Assembly (NCBI RefSeq): GCF_008107725.1
Contig: NZ_VIRN01000037.1
Coordinates: forward strand, 248,001-312,000
From: Marinobacter sp. BW6
GTDB taxonomy: Bacteria; Pseudomonadota; Gammaproteobacteria; Pseudomonadales; Oleiphilaceae
DNA length: 64,000 bases
Direction: 5' to 3'
Made by a program: the position numbers and the translations under genes. A model generated the notes under the pieces. That model ran no database searches. It worked only from the letters and a program-made list of their open reading frames with translations, and was not told where the DNA came from. Of the stretch, positions 54,739 to 63,831 are shown piece by piece (position 1 is the stretch's first letter; each line of letters opens with the position of its first letter).

Positions 54739-56673
54739 ATGTCAATGATCCGTCGTATTCGGGAGGTGGCGTGGACCTACGTCTTCAAGTCGGCCCGCTT
54801 TAGTGGGCATCTCTTCCGGTTTTGGATAGCGTTTTTCTATAGCAAAAGGCTCAAGAATGTCTGCTTCATAGGCATTACCGGAAGCGCCGGGAAAACCACG
54901 GTTAAAGACCTCTCCGCAAGCATTCTTGGTGCAACTGCAGAGTGTTACAGCACTCCAAGATCAATGAATTATCCTGACGGCATTGCCAAAATTTTGCTCA
55001 GCGTCAAACCCCGAAACAAATACTGTGTTCTAGAAGTATCGGGAGGCAACCCCGGCGACCTGGATAGGCCACTTCGTTTGTTTACGCCCACCATATCCGT
55101 TCTCACACTAGTAGCACGGGACCACTTCAAAGCCCATAAGAGCTTACAAGCTATTGCAAGGGAAAAGGGCAAGCTGATTTCGGCTCTGCCCGCAGACGGT
55201 GTGGCGGTCCTGAACATTGACGACCCGCTTGTAAGGTCCATTGGTGAAGACTGTAACCGGCAAGTTATCTGGGTCGGAAAATCGGAAGGCGCGATTTTAA
55301 GGCTTGTTTCGGCGCGATCCAGATGGCCAAAGCCACTCATGCTTGACGTCGGATATGAAGGCGATATCCACGAGGTAAGAACAAGCCTTTACGGAAAACA
55401 CCTTGCCTTGTCAGTCATTTCAGCTTTGGGAGTTGGTTTGGCTGCGGGCATACCACTAACAAAGGCAATATCTGCTGTTGCTGAAGTCAGACCACCCGAA
55501 GGAAGAATGGAAATCGTAACGAATGAGAACGGCGTAACATTCTTGCGAGATGACTGGAAAGCGCCCCATTGGTCGTTCCCTGCGCCTCTCGAATTTATGG
55601 CCGAGGCAGAAGCTCAAAGAAAAATCCTTGTTATCGGCACCCTTTCTGATTATTCCTTATCCGCATCCAAACTCTACCCCAAAGTAGCCAGGCAAGCGCT
55701 TGAGGTGGGCGACATTGTTATTTTCGTAGGCCCCCACGCACCGAGGGCAGCGAAGGCCAAGCGTGATACGGGTGCTGAAAACCTTCATGCTTTCAGCGAA
55801 ATACGCGATGCAGCCATATTTCTGAACAGTCTTCTTGAACCCGGGGATCTGGTGCTTCTTAAGGGCTCAAACAAAGCAGATCATCTGGTGAGGCTGATGT
55901 ACCACTGGCAAAGCCCGGTCAGTTGCTGGTTGAGCCAGTGCGGAATTCAGGACTTTTGCGGTGATTGCCCCAGATTGTACAAGCCGATGCCTTCCGACGC
56001 GGGAACTTCTGCAGAGGCTGAAAATACTCCTGAACTTGCTTCTATTCCGCTAACAGGTAGCAATTCAGAGCGGACAGTTATGGTGGGGTTGGGTAATCCA
56101 GGCGCGGAATATGAGAACACACCTCACAATGCCGGGTATCGAGTTCTCAATCGGATGGCGGCCAGGGCCAACGTATCGTGGGTTTCTTACCCGGAAGGAC
56201 TGGGGTGCGACGTGGCTATCGCAGGAAAAACAGTAAGCTTGTTTAAGCCTGCGGCAAAAATGAACAACAGTGGCCCTCCAACCTTGCAGTTCCTCATTCG
56301 CAATGGCGCGGTTATAAACAACTGCTTGGTTGTCCATGATGAAATGGACCTCACCCTGGGCCAGGCAAGGCTCAAACAGGGAGGCGGTGACGCCGGGCAC
56401 AGAGGTTTGAAGTCTATTATTGCAGCACTTGGCTCCCATGACTTCAAGAGGCTCCGGATCGGCGTGCGGGGTGCCAACGAGACGAAAGCCACTTCGACCT
56501 CTGTACTTCAGCCCTTTGCTGCCTCTGACAAACAGGCCCTCGAAACAGGCATTGATCGAGCGATAGCCTTGCTGATGGATGAGCTGAAAAACTCCGATAT
56601 ACCAGTTTCAAATATTGCATATTCTGACCAAAAAACTAACAATGCTGAAAAATCGAATCTGCACAAACAATGA
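54739..56673 (+). CDS. MurF-like ligase fused to peptidyl-tRNA hydrolase domain
   Basis: I prefer ATG 54739 (644 residues), just after AAGGAG; a GTG at 54697 adds 14 residues. A Mur ligase core without the UDP-MurNAc-binding first domain covers about 40-390: P-loop GITGSAGKTT (45-54), the lysine of EKGKL, RPPEGRME (251-258), DDWKAP and the MurF-like KGSNKAD. A linker has four cysteines (396, 401, 407, 410). From about 445 there is a Pth domain: VGLGNPG (Asn453), HNAG (His463), KMNNSG (Met508, Asn509), HDEMD (Asp534) and GGGDAGHRGLKSI. The Asn114 of E. coli Pth is replaced by Arg555. The frame is continuous across the junction near 56070. The substrate is unknown; it lies between the QueC-like and glycosyltransferase genes. 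Confidence 0.9.
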   Translation: MSMIRRIREVAWTYVFKSARFSGHLFRFWIAFFYSKRLKNVCFIGITGSAGKTTVKDLSASILGATAECYSTPRSMNYPDGIAKILLSVKPRNKYCVLEVSGGNPGDLDRPLRLFTPTISVLTLVARDHFKAHKSLQAIAREKGKLISALPADGVAVLNIDDPLVRSIGEDCNRQVIWVGKSEGAILRLVSARSRWPKPLMLDVGYEGDIHEVRTSLYGKHLALSVISALGVGLAAGIPLTKAISAVAEVRPPEGRMEIVTNENGVTFLRDDWKAPHWSFPAPLEFMAEAEAQRKILVIGTLSDYSLSASKLYPKVARQALEVGDIVIFVGPHAPRAAKAKRDTGAENLHAFSEIRDAAIFLNSLLEPGDLVLLKGSNKADHLVRLMYHWQSPVSCWLSQCGIQDFCGDCPRLYKPMPSDAGTSAEAENTPELASIPLTGSNSERTVMVGLGNPGAEYENTPHNAGYRVLNRMAARANVSWVSYPEGLGCDVAIAGKTVSLFKPAAKMNNSGPPTLQFLIRNGAVINNCLVVHDEMDLTLGQARLKQGGGDAGHRGLKSIIAALGSHDFKRLRIGVRGANETKATSTSVLQPFAASDKQALETGIDRAIALLMDELKNSDIPVSNIAYSDQKTNNAEKSNLHKQ

Positions 56674-56700
56674 CTTACTAATGTACAGCTTTCCGAATGG

Positions 56701-57909
56701 ATGGTTCTAACCAAAATGGAAGTACTGATTGTATACAAGGAAGACTATCCGTGGGATGTACGGGTAGAGAAACTTGCACTCGCACTCAAGGGTGACGGGC
56801 ACAACGTTACCGTACTTGCACGCAATAGGGATCAGTTATCCACGATAGACGAAAGAGATGGAATTGCCATTCGTCGGCTGCCAGTAACTCGAAGATTTCC
56901 GACAGTTGTTCAGGTGGCCGTCAACCTGCCTTTTTGGTTCAACCCGTTTTGGTTATGGCTACTATTCAAGTCGTCCAGGAGTATGAAAGGAAACCGAGGC
57001 GTAATAATTGTCCGGGATCTCCCCCTTGTAAAAGCCGGGATAATAGTCGCTAAATTTCGAAAATCGAAAATGGTTTTCGATATGGCCGAATGCTATCCGG
57101 AAATGTATGAATCCGCTGCAAAGTTTTCTAATAGGTCACTAACAACAAGAATACTTAAAAGTCCATGGTTTGCTAAACAGTATGAACGGAACGTAGTGGG
57201 CATGGTAGACCACATACTAGTTATGATTCAGGAATCAAAAGACCGGCTGATATCAATGGGGGTAGATGAAGAAAACATATCGATTGTCAGCAATACGCCC
57301 TCGATAGATAAATTTAAGGGAAAAATACATGAGCATAACGGAAATCAACTTAGAATTGTGTATGTCGGCTTCCTGTCGAAACTCAGGGGCCTTGACCTGC
57401 TAATCGAAGGTGCTGCGCAGTATATAAAAACCCGCGAGTCCACCGACGCTATTCGTATAGATATCATAGGTAAGGGAGAACAGAGAGAACGATTAATCGC
57501 GCTGAGCAATGAACTTGGAATAGGTGAAAGCGTCAAAATTCATGGGTGGCTGGATCAGGACGAAGTAGACGAGTTGATGTCCTTAGCTAACGTCGGTGCC
57601 CTTACCTATCGCGTCTGCGGGCATTGGAACCACACGATACCCAATAAAATATTTGACTATATGCTAGCTGGTTTACCCGTGCTGGCCACGGAGGTCATTC
57701 CTATAGCACGTATATTAAAAGAAACTAATAGTGGGGTGATATGCAAAGACCTCGACTCAGTAGATATTGCAGAAAAACTGGTTCTTTTACGTGACCCGCA
57801 CAAAAGAAGTTTCTTAGGCGAAAACGGCCGAAACGCTATCAAGTCAAAATACAACTGGGAGAATGACACAAAAATTTTGAGAGAAATTATAAACGACCTC
57901 CACCAATGA
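56701..57909 (+). CDS. family 4 glycosyltransferase
   Basis: This 402-residue GT-B enzyme has the N-terminal DYPWDVRVEKLALAL, which is typical of WbuB/Cap-type transferases, IVYVGFLSKLRGLDLLIEG in the donor domain, and PNKIFDYMLAGLPVLATE with its EX7E-like segment. It follows the Mur-Pth gene after 27 bases on the plus strand and may glycosylate the product of that pair. The composition is AT-rich. A start at 56716 (MEVLIVYKE) is possible, and neither start has a strong ribosome site. Confidence 0.88.
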   Translation: MVLTKMEVLIVYKEDYPWDVRVEKLALALKGDGHNVTVLARNRDQLSTIDERDGIAIRRLPVTRRFPTVVQVAVNLPFWFNPFWLWLLFKSSRSMKGNRGVIIVRDLPLVKAGIIVAKFRKSKMVFDMAECYPEMYESAAKFSNRSLTTRILKSPWFAKQYERNVVGMVDHILVMIQESKDRLISMGVDEENISIVSNTPSIDKFKGKIHEHNGNQLRIVYVGFLSKLRGLDLLIEGAAQYIKTRESTDAIRIDIIGKGEQRERLIALSNELGIGESVKIHGWLDQDEVDELMSLANVGALTYRVCGHWNHTIPNKIFDYMLAGLPVLATEVIPIARILKETNSGVICKDLDSVDIAEKLVLLRDPHKRSFLGENGRNAIKSKYNWENDTKILREIINDLHQ

Positions 57910-58045
57910 TGGCGTTCGTCATCGCTCTGCCGAAATAATCGGAACAACCGAAAGCTAACTCTCTGAATCTCCCGATGGACACCAATGTAGTATTATTTAA
58001 CCCTTAACTATTCGGACTATTATTAATCGGCCACAAGCCAACAAC

Positions 58046-59149
58046 TCAGGTTCCGGTTATTCGCCTATAGCAGGTCCGGAGGAACGATTGAATAATAATC
58101 CCAAGCGGATATCGATAGATATTCCTCAGAAAATACCTGTATTTCCGGGGTCTGACAGTGGCCAGATTAGCCTTATATCGGGCCCGATACTCTTCCGGAG
58201 GCATCTTGATGATTGTATCAACGCTATGATCTCCAAAGGCCAATAGTTTCCTCACAGCGGCAGCCTGTTCCTGATTAGCCTTTCTCGGAAGAAATTTAGA
58301 ATCAATATAAACCGGCCTGAAATCAACCTTTGGCGAGCCACCTTCAGGAATGGTAATTAATGCGACTACAGTCGGCTTCGTTTCCGGATGCCATAGATCA
58401 AACAGAAAATTACCGAGGCTATAGATGATCAAACCATTTTTATAGTATTCGAAAGGCTGTAGAACGTGCGGATGATGCCCTAGTATTACGTCTGCCCCTG
58501 CATCTACCAGTTTTCGACCTAGCTCTATTTGCTCGGGCCCTGGGTAGTCAAGGTATTCCAAACCCCAGTGCATAGAAACTATGATGGCGCCATCCACTTC
58601 CTTCCTGAAGCCCTCGACCTCTGAAATTATTGCATCAACCGACGCTCTATGGCTGTAAGGAATATCATCTTTGTTCCACTCTTCCGGCCTTATGGAGTAG
58701 CCAAGAAACACGTTGCGTCTGCCTGACTTCTCGAATACATAGGGAATGGTTTTTTTGGAATGCTCGTCGTCAACGCCAATCGATTCGATGCCCAATTCCT
58801 TTAGGTTGGCGACTGTGTCGTTAAAGGCAGCCGTGCCATGCTGTAGCGCATGATTGTTGGCGACGGTGAGAAGATTAAACCCTGCTTCTTTTAGAGTAGC
58901 GAGTGCACTGGGCTCGCCACGCATCTCATAAGAAGCCAGTTTTCCTGGCTTTAAGCCAACATCCGATGCCACCGTTTCAAGATTGCCAGTCACAATGTCG
59001 ACATTAGCCCAATACTCTCTGACATCAGAACATAGATCAACGCCATGAGAGGCTATGGTCTTTCTCATTCCATGGCCAACACAAACAGGATGATCCCCCA
59101 GCGATATATCACCCACTGCTGCGATGGTAAGTGCTGTTTCAAGCGTCAT
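58046..59149 (-). CDS. CapA/PgsA-family protein
   Basis: This 367-residue metallophosphatase-like CapA protein has the motifs GDISLGD, GNLE (in VTGNLETV), VANNHAL, SMHWGLEY, GHHPHVLQ and SLGNFLF in the usual order. CapA is needed for poly-gamma-glutamate synthesis or export in Bacillus, together with the Mur-like CapB. Here no CapC or CapB partner is adjacent, and the only Mur-like ligase is the fusion at 54739-56673. There is no signal peptide or membrane helix at the N-terminus, so it may be cytosolic. It overlaps the CapK-like gene by 11 bases. Confidence 0.87.
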   Translation of the reverse strand: MTLETALTIAAVGDISLGDHPVCVGHGMRKTIASHGVDLCSDVREYWANVDIVTGNLETVASDVGLKPGKLASYEMRGEPSALATLKEAGFNLLTVANNHALQHGTAAFNDTVANLKELGIESIGVDDEHSKKTIPYVFEKSGRRNVFLGYSIRPEEWNKDDIPYSHRASVDAIISEVEGFRKEVDGAIIVSMHWGLEYLDYPGPEQIELGRKLVDAGADVILGHHPHVLQPFEYYKNGLIIYSLGNFLFDLWHPETKPTVVALITIPEGGSPKVDFRPVYIDSKFLPRKANQEQAAAVRKLLAFGDHSVDTIIKMPPEEYRARYKANLATVRPRKYRYFLRNIYRYPLGIIIQSFLRTCYRRITGT

Positions 59150-60407
59150 GATTTGGTTCCATTGCCTGAATAAAATAACCTTTCTTTACGGATGACTCTG
59201 GAGCTATCTTTTCGCCAGCAGGTATGACGTCAACAGGCTTGCCAACCACATCGTAAAGATACCCGGAAATGTACCTGGACAGATCTTGCCGACCCTTTTT
59301 AGGGCTGATAGATGTCTCCAGTTCAAAACGCCCATACTCGTATTGGTACACCGTGAACTCAAATACCTCATCCGATACTGATTGGTAACGGTCCACCGCC
59401 CGGGCAAACTCCAGCGCATGGAATTTTTCATTTTTCGACAAAAAGGCAAAGCGGTTTATAGAACGACCTTCTAACTGATGAATGAATTCGGGGCTTCCCA
59501 GAAGGGGGCATTCTGTCGATTCCAAACTGACGTAGTCTCCCAGCTCATAACGGACCAGACTCTGGGATGTTCTGGATACATCAGTCACTATGCATCCTTT
59601 GTCTTCAGCATTCTCAACCAGCACCCAAGGATTGACAAGATGGCGGTGGCCGTCGATACACTCGAATGCAATAACGTCAAACTCCGTCGAACCATATTCT
59701 TCAGCTACTGGCGCCCTGAAAACTCTGGATATATAAGCCTTTTGGGCTGGAAGAACAGATTCCGCCGTGCATATCACGCATTTCGGAGGCTCAAACTCCA
59801 TCTCCATGCCATCAAGAATTTGGGCCGCTTCGAGTAACAAAGACGCATAACCGTACAGATAATCCGGCTTCCAGCTTAACAGCGCTGCCACTTCATTCTT
59901 TGCTTCAGGACCTACCGGATGAAAAACCCGCCTGTTCATTACAAAGTTCTTGAGCCGGGATTTGATGCCGGCTTCTGGTCTGCCCCACAACCTCGCCTCT
60001 CGCTGACCCAGTTTTAAGCCATAGTGCCGGAAGCAGTAATCACGAACGGCCAGCATTCTGGCCAGCTCTTTTCTGTCAAGTGAGACTTGTGTGGGCTCCC
60101 CGGTTGTGCCTGCGGTATGGCGGCCAAACCTCGATTTTCCTCCATTCCTCTGCTTCTGCGCGGATTGATTGCGGAGTTGCGTCTTGTCTAATGATGGCGA
60201 TGATTCCAAAGCTCCCAGACTGTTTACCTCTACGCCAGCCGAATTCAATGGGCCAATGCGAGCCAACAACCGGTTCAGACTCTTGGCCCTGACTTCTTTG
60301 CTGAAGCTCCATAGTTGCTCGACTTCCTTTCTGTAACGGGTGATGGGCAGCCCCATTGCCAGGAACAATAGTCGGGTCAGGAGAAACCGGGGCCAACGGA
60401 TAATCAT
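59139..60407 (-). CDS. CapK/phenylacetate-CoA ligase-like adenylating enzyme
   Basis: This 422-residue ANL-superfamily protein has AMP-binding motif A3 as HTAGTTGEPTQV, A5 as EEYGSTEFD and A7 as RYELGD. CapK-like proteins of this type are frequent in capsule loci and are thought to activate a carboxylic acid, but the acid is unknown. The C-terminal lid domain is short. It lies between CapA and a GT4, with an ATGA overlap to the latter. It may supply an acyl-adenylate or thioester for decorating the polymer. Confidence 0.88.
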   Translation of the reverse strand: MIIRWPRFLLTRLLFLAMGLPITRYRKEVEQLWSFSKEVRAKSLNRLLARIGPLNSAGVEVNSLGALESSPSLDKTQLRNQSAQKQRNGGKSRFGRHTAGTTGEPTQVSLDRKELARMLAVRDYCFRHYGLKLGQREARLWGRPEAGIKSRLKNFVMNRRVFHPVGPEAKNEVAALLSWKPDYLYGYASLLLEAAQILDGMEMEFEPPKCVICTAESVLPAQKAYISRVFRAPVAEEYGSTEFDVIAFECIDGHRHLVNPWVLVENAEDKGCIVTDVSRTSQSLVRYELGDYVSLESTECPLLGSPEFIHQLEGRSINRFAFLSKNEKFHALEFARAVDRYQSVSDEVFEFTVYQYEYGRFELETSISPKKGRQDLSRYISGYLYDVVGKPVDVIPAGEKIAPESSVKKGYFIQAMEPNHDA

Positions 60408-61531
60408 GGTGTACCGAGAACCCTTTCGTAGAATTCAAGGTAGCTGGCCGCCATTGCTGCAGAAGAGAAATCTTTGACCACTGCTTCATACGCCCATTCT
60501 GTTCTGAGGCGGGATCGTTCTTCGTCATTTATTGTCTGTTCAACAGCTCCGGCAATAGTGGATGGCTCCAGGTCCCTAAGGAGCTTACCGCCCTTTCCAT
60601 CTCCCAGAACCTTCGGTATTTCGCCAACGGCGGAGGCAACTACAGGAACCTTTAACGATATGGCCTCAAGCAGAGTGATTGGCAACCCCTCTGTCAGGGA
60701 AGGCATGACCAGCACCTGGGACTGCCTGAGCAGCGCAGGCACGGTGCTGCAGTATCCGGGCATGAGCACATCGTCCTGAATATCCAGCTCGGCAATCAAC
60801 GCCTCCAACTGATGTCGGAGCTTACCCTCGCCAACAATCACCAGGCCTGAAGTTGGGGAGTGTTTTCTGAACTCCGAAAAGGCTGAAATCAGCCGGTCGA
60901 AACCTTTCTCCCGGGAAAGCCTTCCAACCCCAAGAATCACGGATTCATGCTTGTCGAGGAAGGATTTGAATGGCTCATCCAGTAAACTCAGGGATGAGTC
61001 CTGAAGTTCTGAAATTTCCAATCCATTTGGAATAGTGATGACTTCGCCATTCGAGAGTTTTCCTGGCAACTCCTTCTTCATTGCCTCACCGACAAGGACC
61101 ACCCCCTTCATACGGCGGATCGCGAAGCGATCAAGAGATTCGTAGACCCACATCTTCGAATACCGGGGGGCATGGACGTATCCATGTAAAGTAGTAACTA
61201 TTGGTAAACCTCTGACTTTTTCCGGAAGCGCACCCAGCAGAACGTTGAACTTGAAGCCGTGAGAATGAAGTAGCTGGTATTTATTGGCCAGAGCCCAATT
61301 CCGGATCGTCCAGGATGCCTTCATATTGAAACCGGGCTTCATTCTCCATTCAGTAACGGGCAAACCCAATTTCTTTGCCTCAGCCTCTATAGCTTTTTCA
61401 CCCACTTGAGGCTCACCAGCACTTAAAATCATGGGCTCGAGGCCCTGTTTCAGCTGTTCCTTTACCAGGCTCAGAAGCATCTTCTCAGCGCCGTACAAGC
61501 CTCCGCTGTCTATCAGGTGGAGGATCTTCAA
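60404..61531 (-). CDS. family 4 glycosyltransferase
   Basis: This 375-residue enzyme is translated from TTG with GGGAGG five bases before it. GT-B features are GGLYGAEKMLLSL, LHSHGFKFNVLLG, LGVGRLSREKGFDRLI, and the EX7E region MPSLTEGLPITLLEAISLKVPVV. It belongs to a minus-strand run with acyltransferase (4-base overlap) and CapK-like (ATGA overlap) genes. Confidence 0.92.
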   Translation of the reverse strand: MKILHLIDSGGLYGAEKMLLSLVKEQLKQGLEPMILSAGEPQVGEKAIEAEAKKLGLPVTEWRMKPGFNMKASWTIRNWALANKYQLLHSHGFKFNVLLGALPEKVRGLPIVTTLHGYVHAPRYSKMWVYESLDRFAIRRMKGVVLVGEAMKKELPGKLSNGEVITIPNGLEISELQDSSLSLLDEPFKSFLDKHESVILGVGRLSREKGFDRLISAFSEFRKHSPTSGLVIVGEGKLRHQLEALIAELDIQDDVLMPGYCSTVPALLRQSQVLVMPSLTEGLPITLLEAISLKVPVVASAVGEIPKVLGDGKGGKLLRDLEPSTIAGAVEQTINDEERSRLRTEWAYEAVVKDFSSAAMAASYLEFYERVLGTP

Positions 61532-62670
61532 CTCGACCTCCCTCTATCAAATTCTCTGGGAATGTCATCGCGGGTGTTGACTACAGTACTTTCCTGATTG
61601 GATACGCCCCTGGCTTTTTCATATTTATGTTTAAGAGAGAGAAAACGTTTTTCTAACAAATGGTAAGAGAGTGCCGCTAAGGCACAACTGATGAAGATAC
61701 CTGCAATGAGTTGCAAAGATTCAGGCAAAAAGTTCAGTTTATTGCCCGCCTGGATACCCCACATATGCCATAAGTATATGGGATAGCTGATCAGCCCTAG
61801 ATAGACCGCCACAGGGTGATTGAGCCAGCCCCAAAATCGGCCCTGGCTCAATCGCATCAGTTGGATTAGCAATACTGCCAGCAATAGCGCATCCAGAGTA
61901 AAAGCCGGACCATACGCATAGTCACTACCGGGCACTTGGCGAGATACGGTAAGCAGCCCTAAGGTAATCAATGGCATCCAGAACTGACTGCTTACCCGAT
62001 CTGCGAATTCCAGACAACGCCTTTTCTCAAGCAGAAAGGCCATCGCGCAACCAATCGCGAGATTATCAAAGCGAGTGTCAAACGCGTTATAAGCGTAAGA
62101 GGTTCCAAAATCCAGTATAGAAAAGCTGTAAGTTCTCCAGGCCATAACCATGAGGCTTACAATAAACAGAAAACCGATAACGAAGTTTCGACCCCGCTTT
62201 ATCAGAAACATAAACACCATAGGCCACAAAAGGTAGAACTGCTCCTCAATGGCCAGTGACCAAAGGTGGGCCAATGACGAACTGGAATGCCCTTCCAGCG
62301 CATTGTGATAGTTCATCAGATAGAAAAGGCCGGGCAATATGACTTCCTTGATATCATCATTGCCTCGAAAAAGATCCCAGCTGATCGATGCAAAGAGAAA
62401 GGCGTAGTAAGCCGGAAATATTCTGAGTGAGCGTCGCATGTAAAAATCACGAAGCGATATGCGGCCGGCTTTCTCGTATTCTTTCAGCAACAACCAGGTG
62501 ATCAGAAAGCCGCTTAGCACGAAAAACCCGGCCACGCCGTGGCGGGCTGAAAAGAACGACCCAACGCCAGAATGGGCCAGTACAACCGCCATAACCGCAA
62601 TCATCCGGAAGCCATCGAGGCCCGGAAGCTTTCTCGACGCTAGAACGCTGTCCAGTTTAGGCAAGTCCAC
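61528..62670 (-). CDS. acyltransferase 3 (OafA-like) membrane protein
   Basis: This 380-residue integral membrane protein has about ten helices. It starts with GTG preceded by AAGGAAGGG. The signature RHGVAGFFVLSGFLITWLL and HLWSLAIEEQFYLLWP identify the acyltransferase-3 family, which O-acetylates extracellular or lipid-linked sugars. The C-terminal 40 residues are polar and cytoplasmic. It lies next to the GT2 and GT4 genes of the region. Confidence 0.92.
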   Translation of the reverse strand: MDLPKLDSVLASRKLPGLDGFRMIAVMAVVLAHSGVGSFFSARHGVAGFFVLSGFLITWLLLKEYEKAGRISLRDFYMRRSLRIFPAYYAFLFASISWDLFRGNDDIKEVILPGLFYLMNYHNALEGHSSSSLAHLWSLAIEEQFYLLWPMVFMFLIKRGRNFVIGFLFIVSLMVMAWRTYSFSILDFGTSYAYNAFDTRFDNLAIGCAMAFLLEKRRCLEFADRVSSQFWMPLITLGLLTVSRQVPGSDYAYGPAFTLDALLLAVLLIQLMRLSQGRFWGWLNHPVAVYLGLISYPIYLWHMWGIQAGNKLNFLPESLQLIAGIFISCALAALSYHLLEKRFLSLKHKYEKARGVSNQESTVVNTRDDIPREFDRGRSS

Positions 62671-62673
62671 AAA

Positions 62674-63831
62674 CTAACCCTTCCTTGGATTCCAGATCAC
62701 CTTCTTCTCTCCCTTCAAAAAGGCAATGCTCGCTTTGTACGAAGCGACATTAAGAAGCATGAAGTAGTAAGGGATTGAATAAATCGCAGACAGCGATTGA
62801 CCACCCGCTTCCCGCTTGTGCCCCGTCCAGGCGAGGGCCAGGAAGATAACCAGGCCCAGAAATGCCAAAGTGTATATGCCCCTTACAGGCGCCAGTAGCA
62901 GTGTTGCCAATGTTAGCGTCGCCAAAGGTATGAAGGCTGCATAGCGAAGCAATTTGTGAGAGATCAACTGCCAGGCAAACACCGGGTCACGGAATGGGTT
63001 CATCAGATGGCGCATGTCTTTAAGGGCCCACAAGGCGCGCAGGCTAACCCTCACCCGCATGCTGAATTCGCTATCGCCGTCGTTCAGTGCTTCTTCTTTC
63101 AGCAAAGCCTGCGGCTCGTAAACCACGCGGTAGCCCTGTTCAACCACTTTCAATGGCTGTACAAAATCCGGCAACTGGTCAGCGCGCAGGGGCTGGTAAA
63201 GCGTTTTGCGCATACCGTCGATACCGCCGTCCACACCTACCACTGAGCCAATGCTGGTTTCCTGTTCGCGCAGCCAGTTCTCGTACTTCATGTAGGCGCT
63301 ACAGCCATCCCCCACCAATGAGCCGTCTTCATTTACATAGACCATCTTGCCGGTAACGTAGCCCACTTTCGGGTCCGCGAAGTTGCTGCAGAGCTTGCTG
63401 ACGGCATGGGTATCCCACTGAGAGTTGGCATCGGAGAACAGAATAATCTCGCCGGTGGTTTCCGTAACCAGAATGTTCAGGCCGGCGGTTTTGCCCTGTC
63501 GTGATACTTGTCGGAAGAGGCGGATGGGAAGGCGGGAAGAGCTTGCCACGCGCTCTATGATGTCGTCGGTGCCGTCATCGGATTCGTCCGAGATGACCAG
63601 GATTTCAAGCTTGTCGGATGGGTAATCCAGTTCCAGTTTGTTCCGCAGGGTGGCTTCAATGTCTTGTGCTTCGTTGTAGGCGGCTATCAGTATCGAAACC
63701 TTAGGCTGGTGTTCGGTGCTTGTATTCACGGGATTCGGGCGCAGCCTGGCTAAAGCCCTTGCCATCAGCGGGTAACCGAAATAAATGTAAAAAAGCAGAA
63801 TCAGGGACAGCCAGAACAGTGCGACTAGCAT
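62674..63831 (-). CDS. membrane-bound family 2 glycosyltransferase
   Basis: The ATG at 63831 gives 385 residues, starting with a membrane helix (MLVALFWLSLILLFYIYF). The longer frame to 63966 is not homologous and overlaps the deacetylase. The catalytic domain has VSILIAAYNEA, ISDESDDGTDD, the DANSQW metal site, and GVDGGIDGMRK. Three C-terminal helices follow. This BcsA/HasA-like or N-acetylglucosaminyltransferase-like layout suggests a membrane transferase that builds or primes the polymer. Confidence 0.9.
   Translation of the reverse strand: MLVALFWLSLILLFYIYFGYPLMARALARLRPNPVNTSTEHQPKVSILIAAYNEAQDIEATLRNKLELDYPSDKLEILVISDESDDGTDDIIERVASSSRLPIRLFRQVSRQGKTAGLNILVTETTGEIILFSDANSQWDTHAVSKLCSNFADPKVGYVTGKMVYVNEDGSLVGDGCSAYMKYENWLREQETSIGSVVGVDGGIDGMRKTLYQPLRADQLPDFVQPLKVVEQGYRVVYEPQALLKEEALNDGDSEFSMRVRVSLRALWALKDMRHLMNPFRDPVFAWQLISHKLLRYAAFIPLATLTLATLLLAPVRGIYTLAFLGLVIFLALAWTGHKREAGGQSLSAIYSIPYYFMLLNVASYKASIAFLKGEKKVIWNPRKG

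Noticed and set aside
54739..59149. Canonical poly-gamma-glutamate capsule operon
   Set aside because: CapC is missing, the ligase is MurF-like and fused to Pth, and CapA is on the opposite strand.
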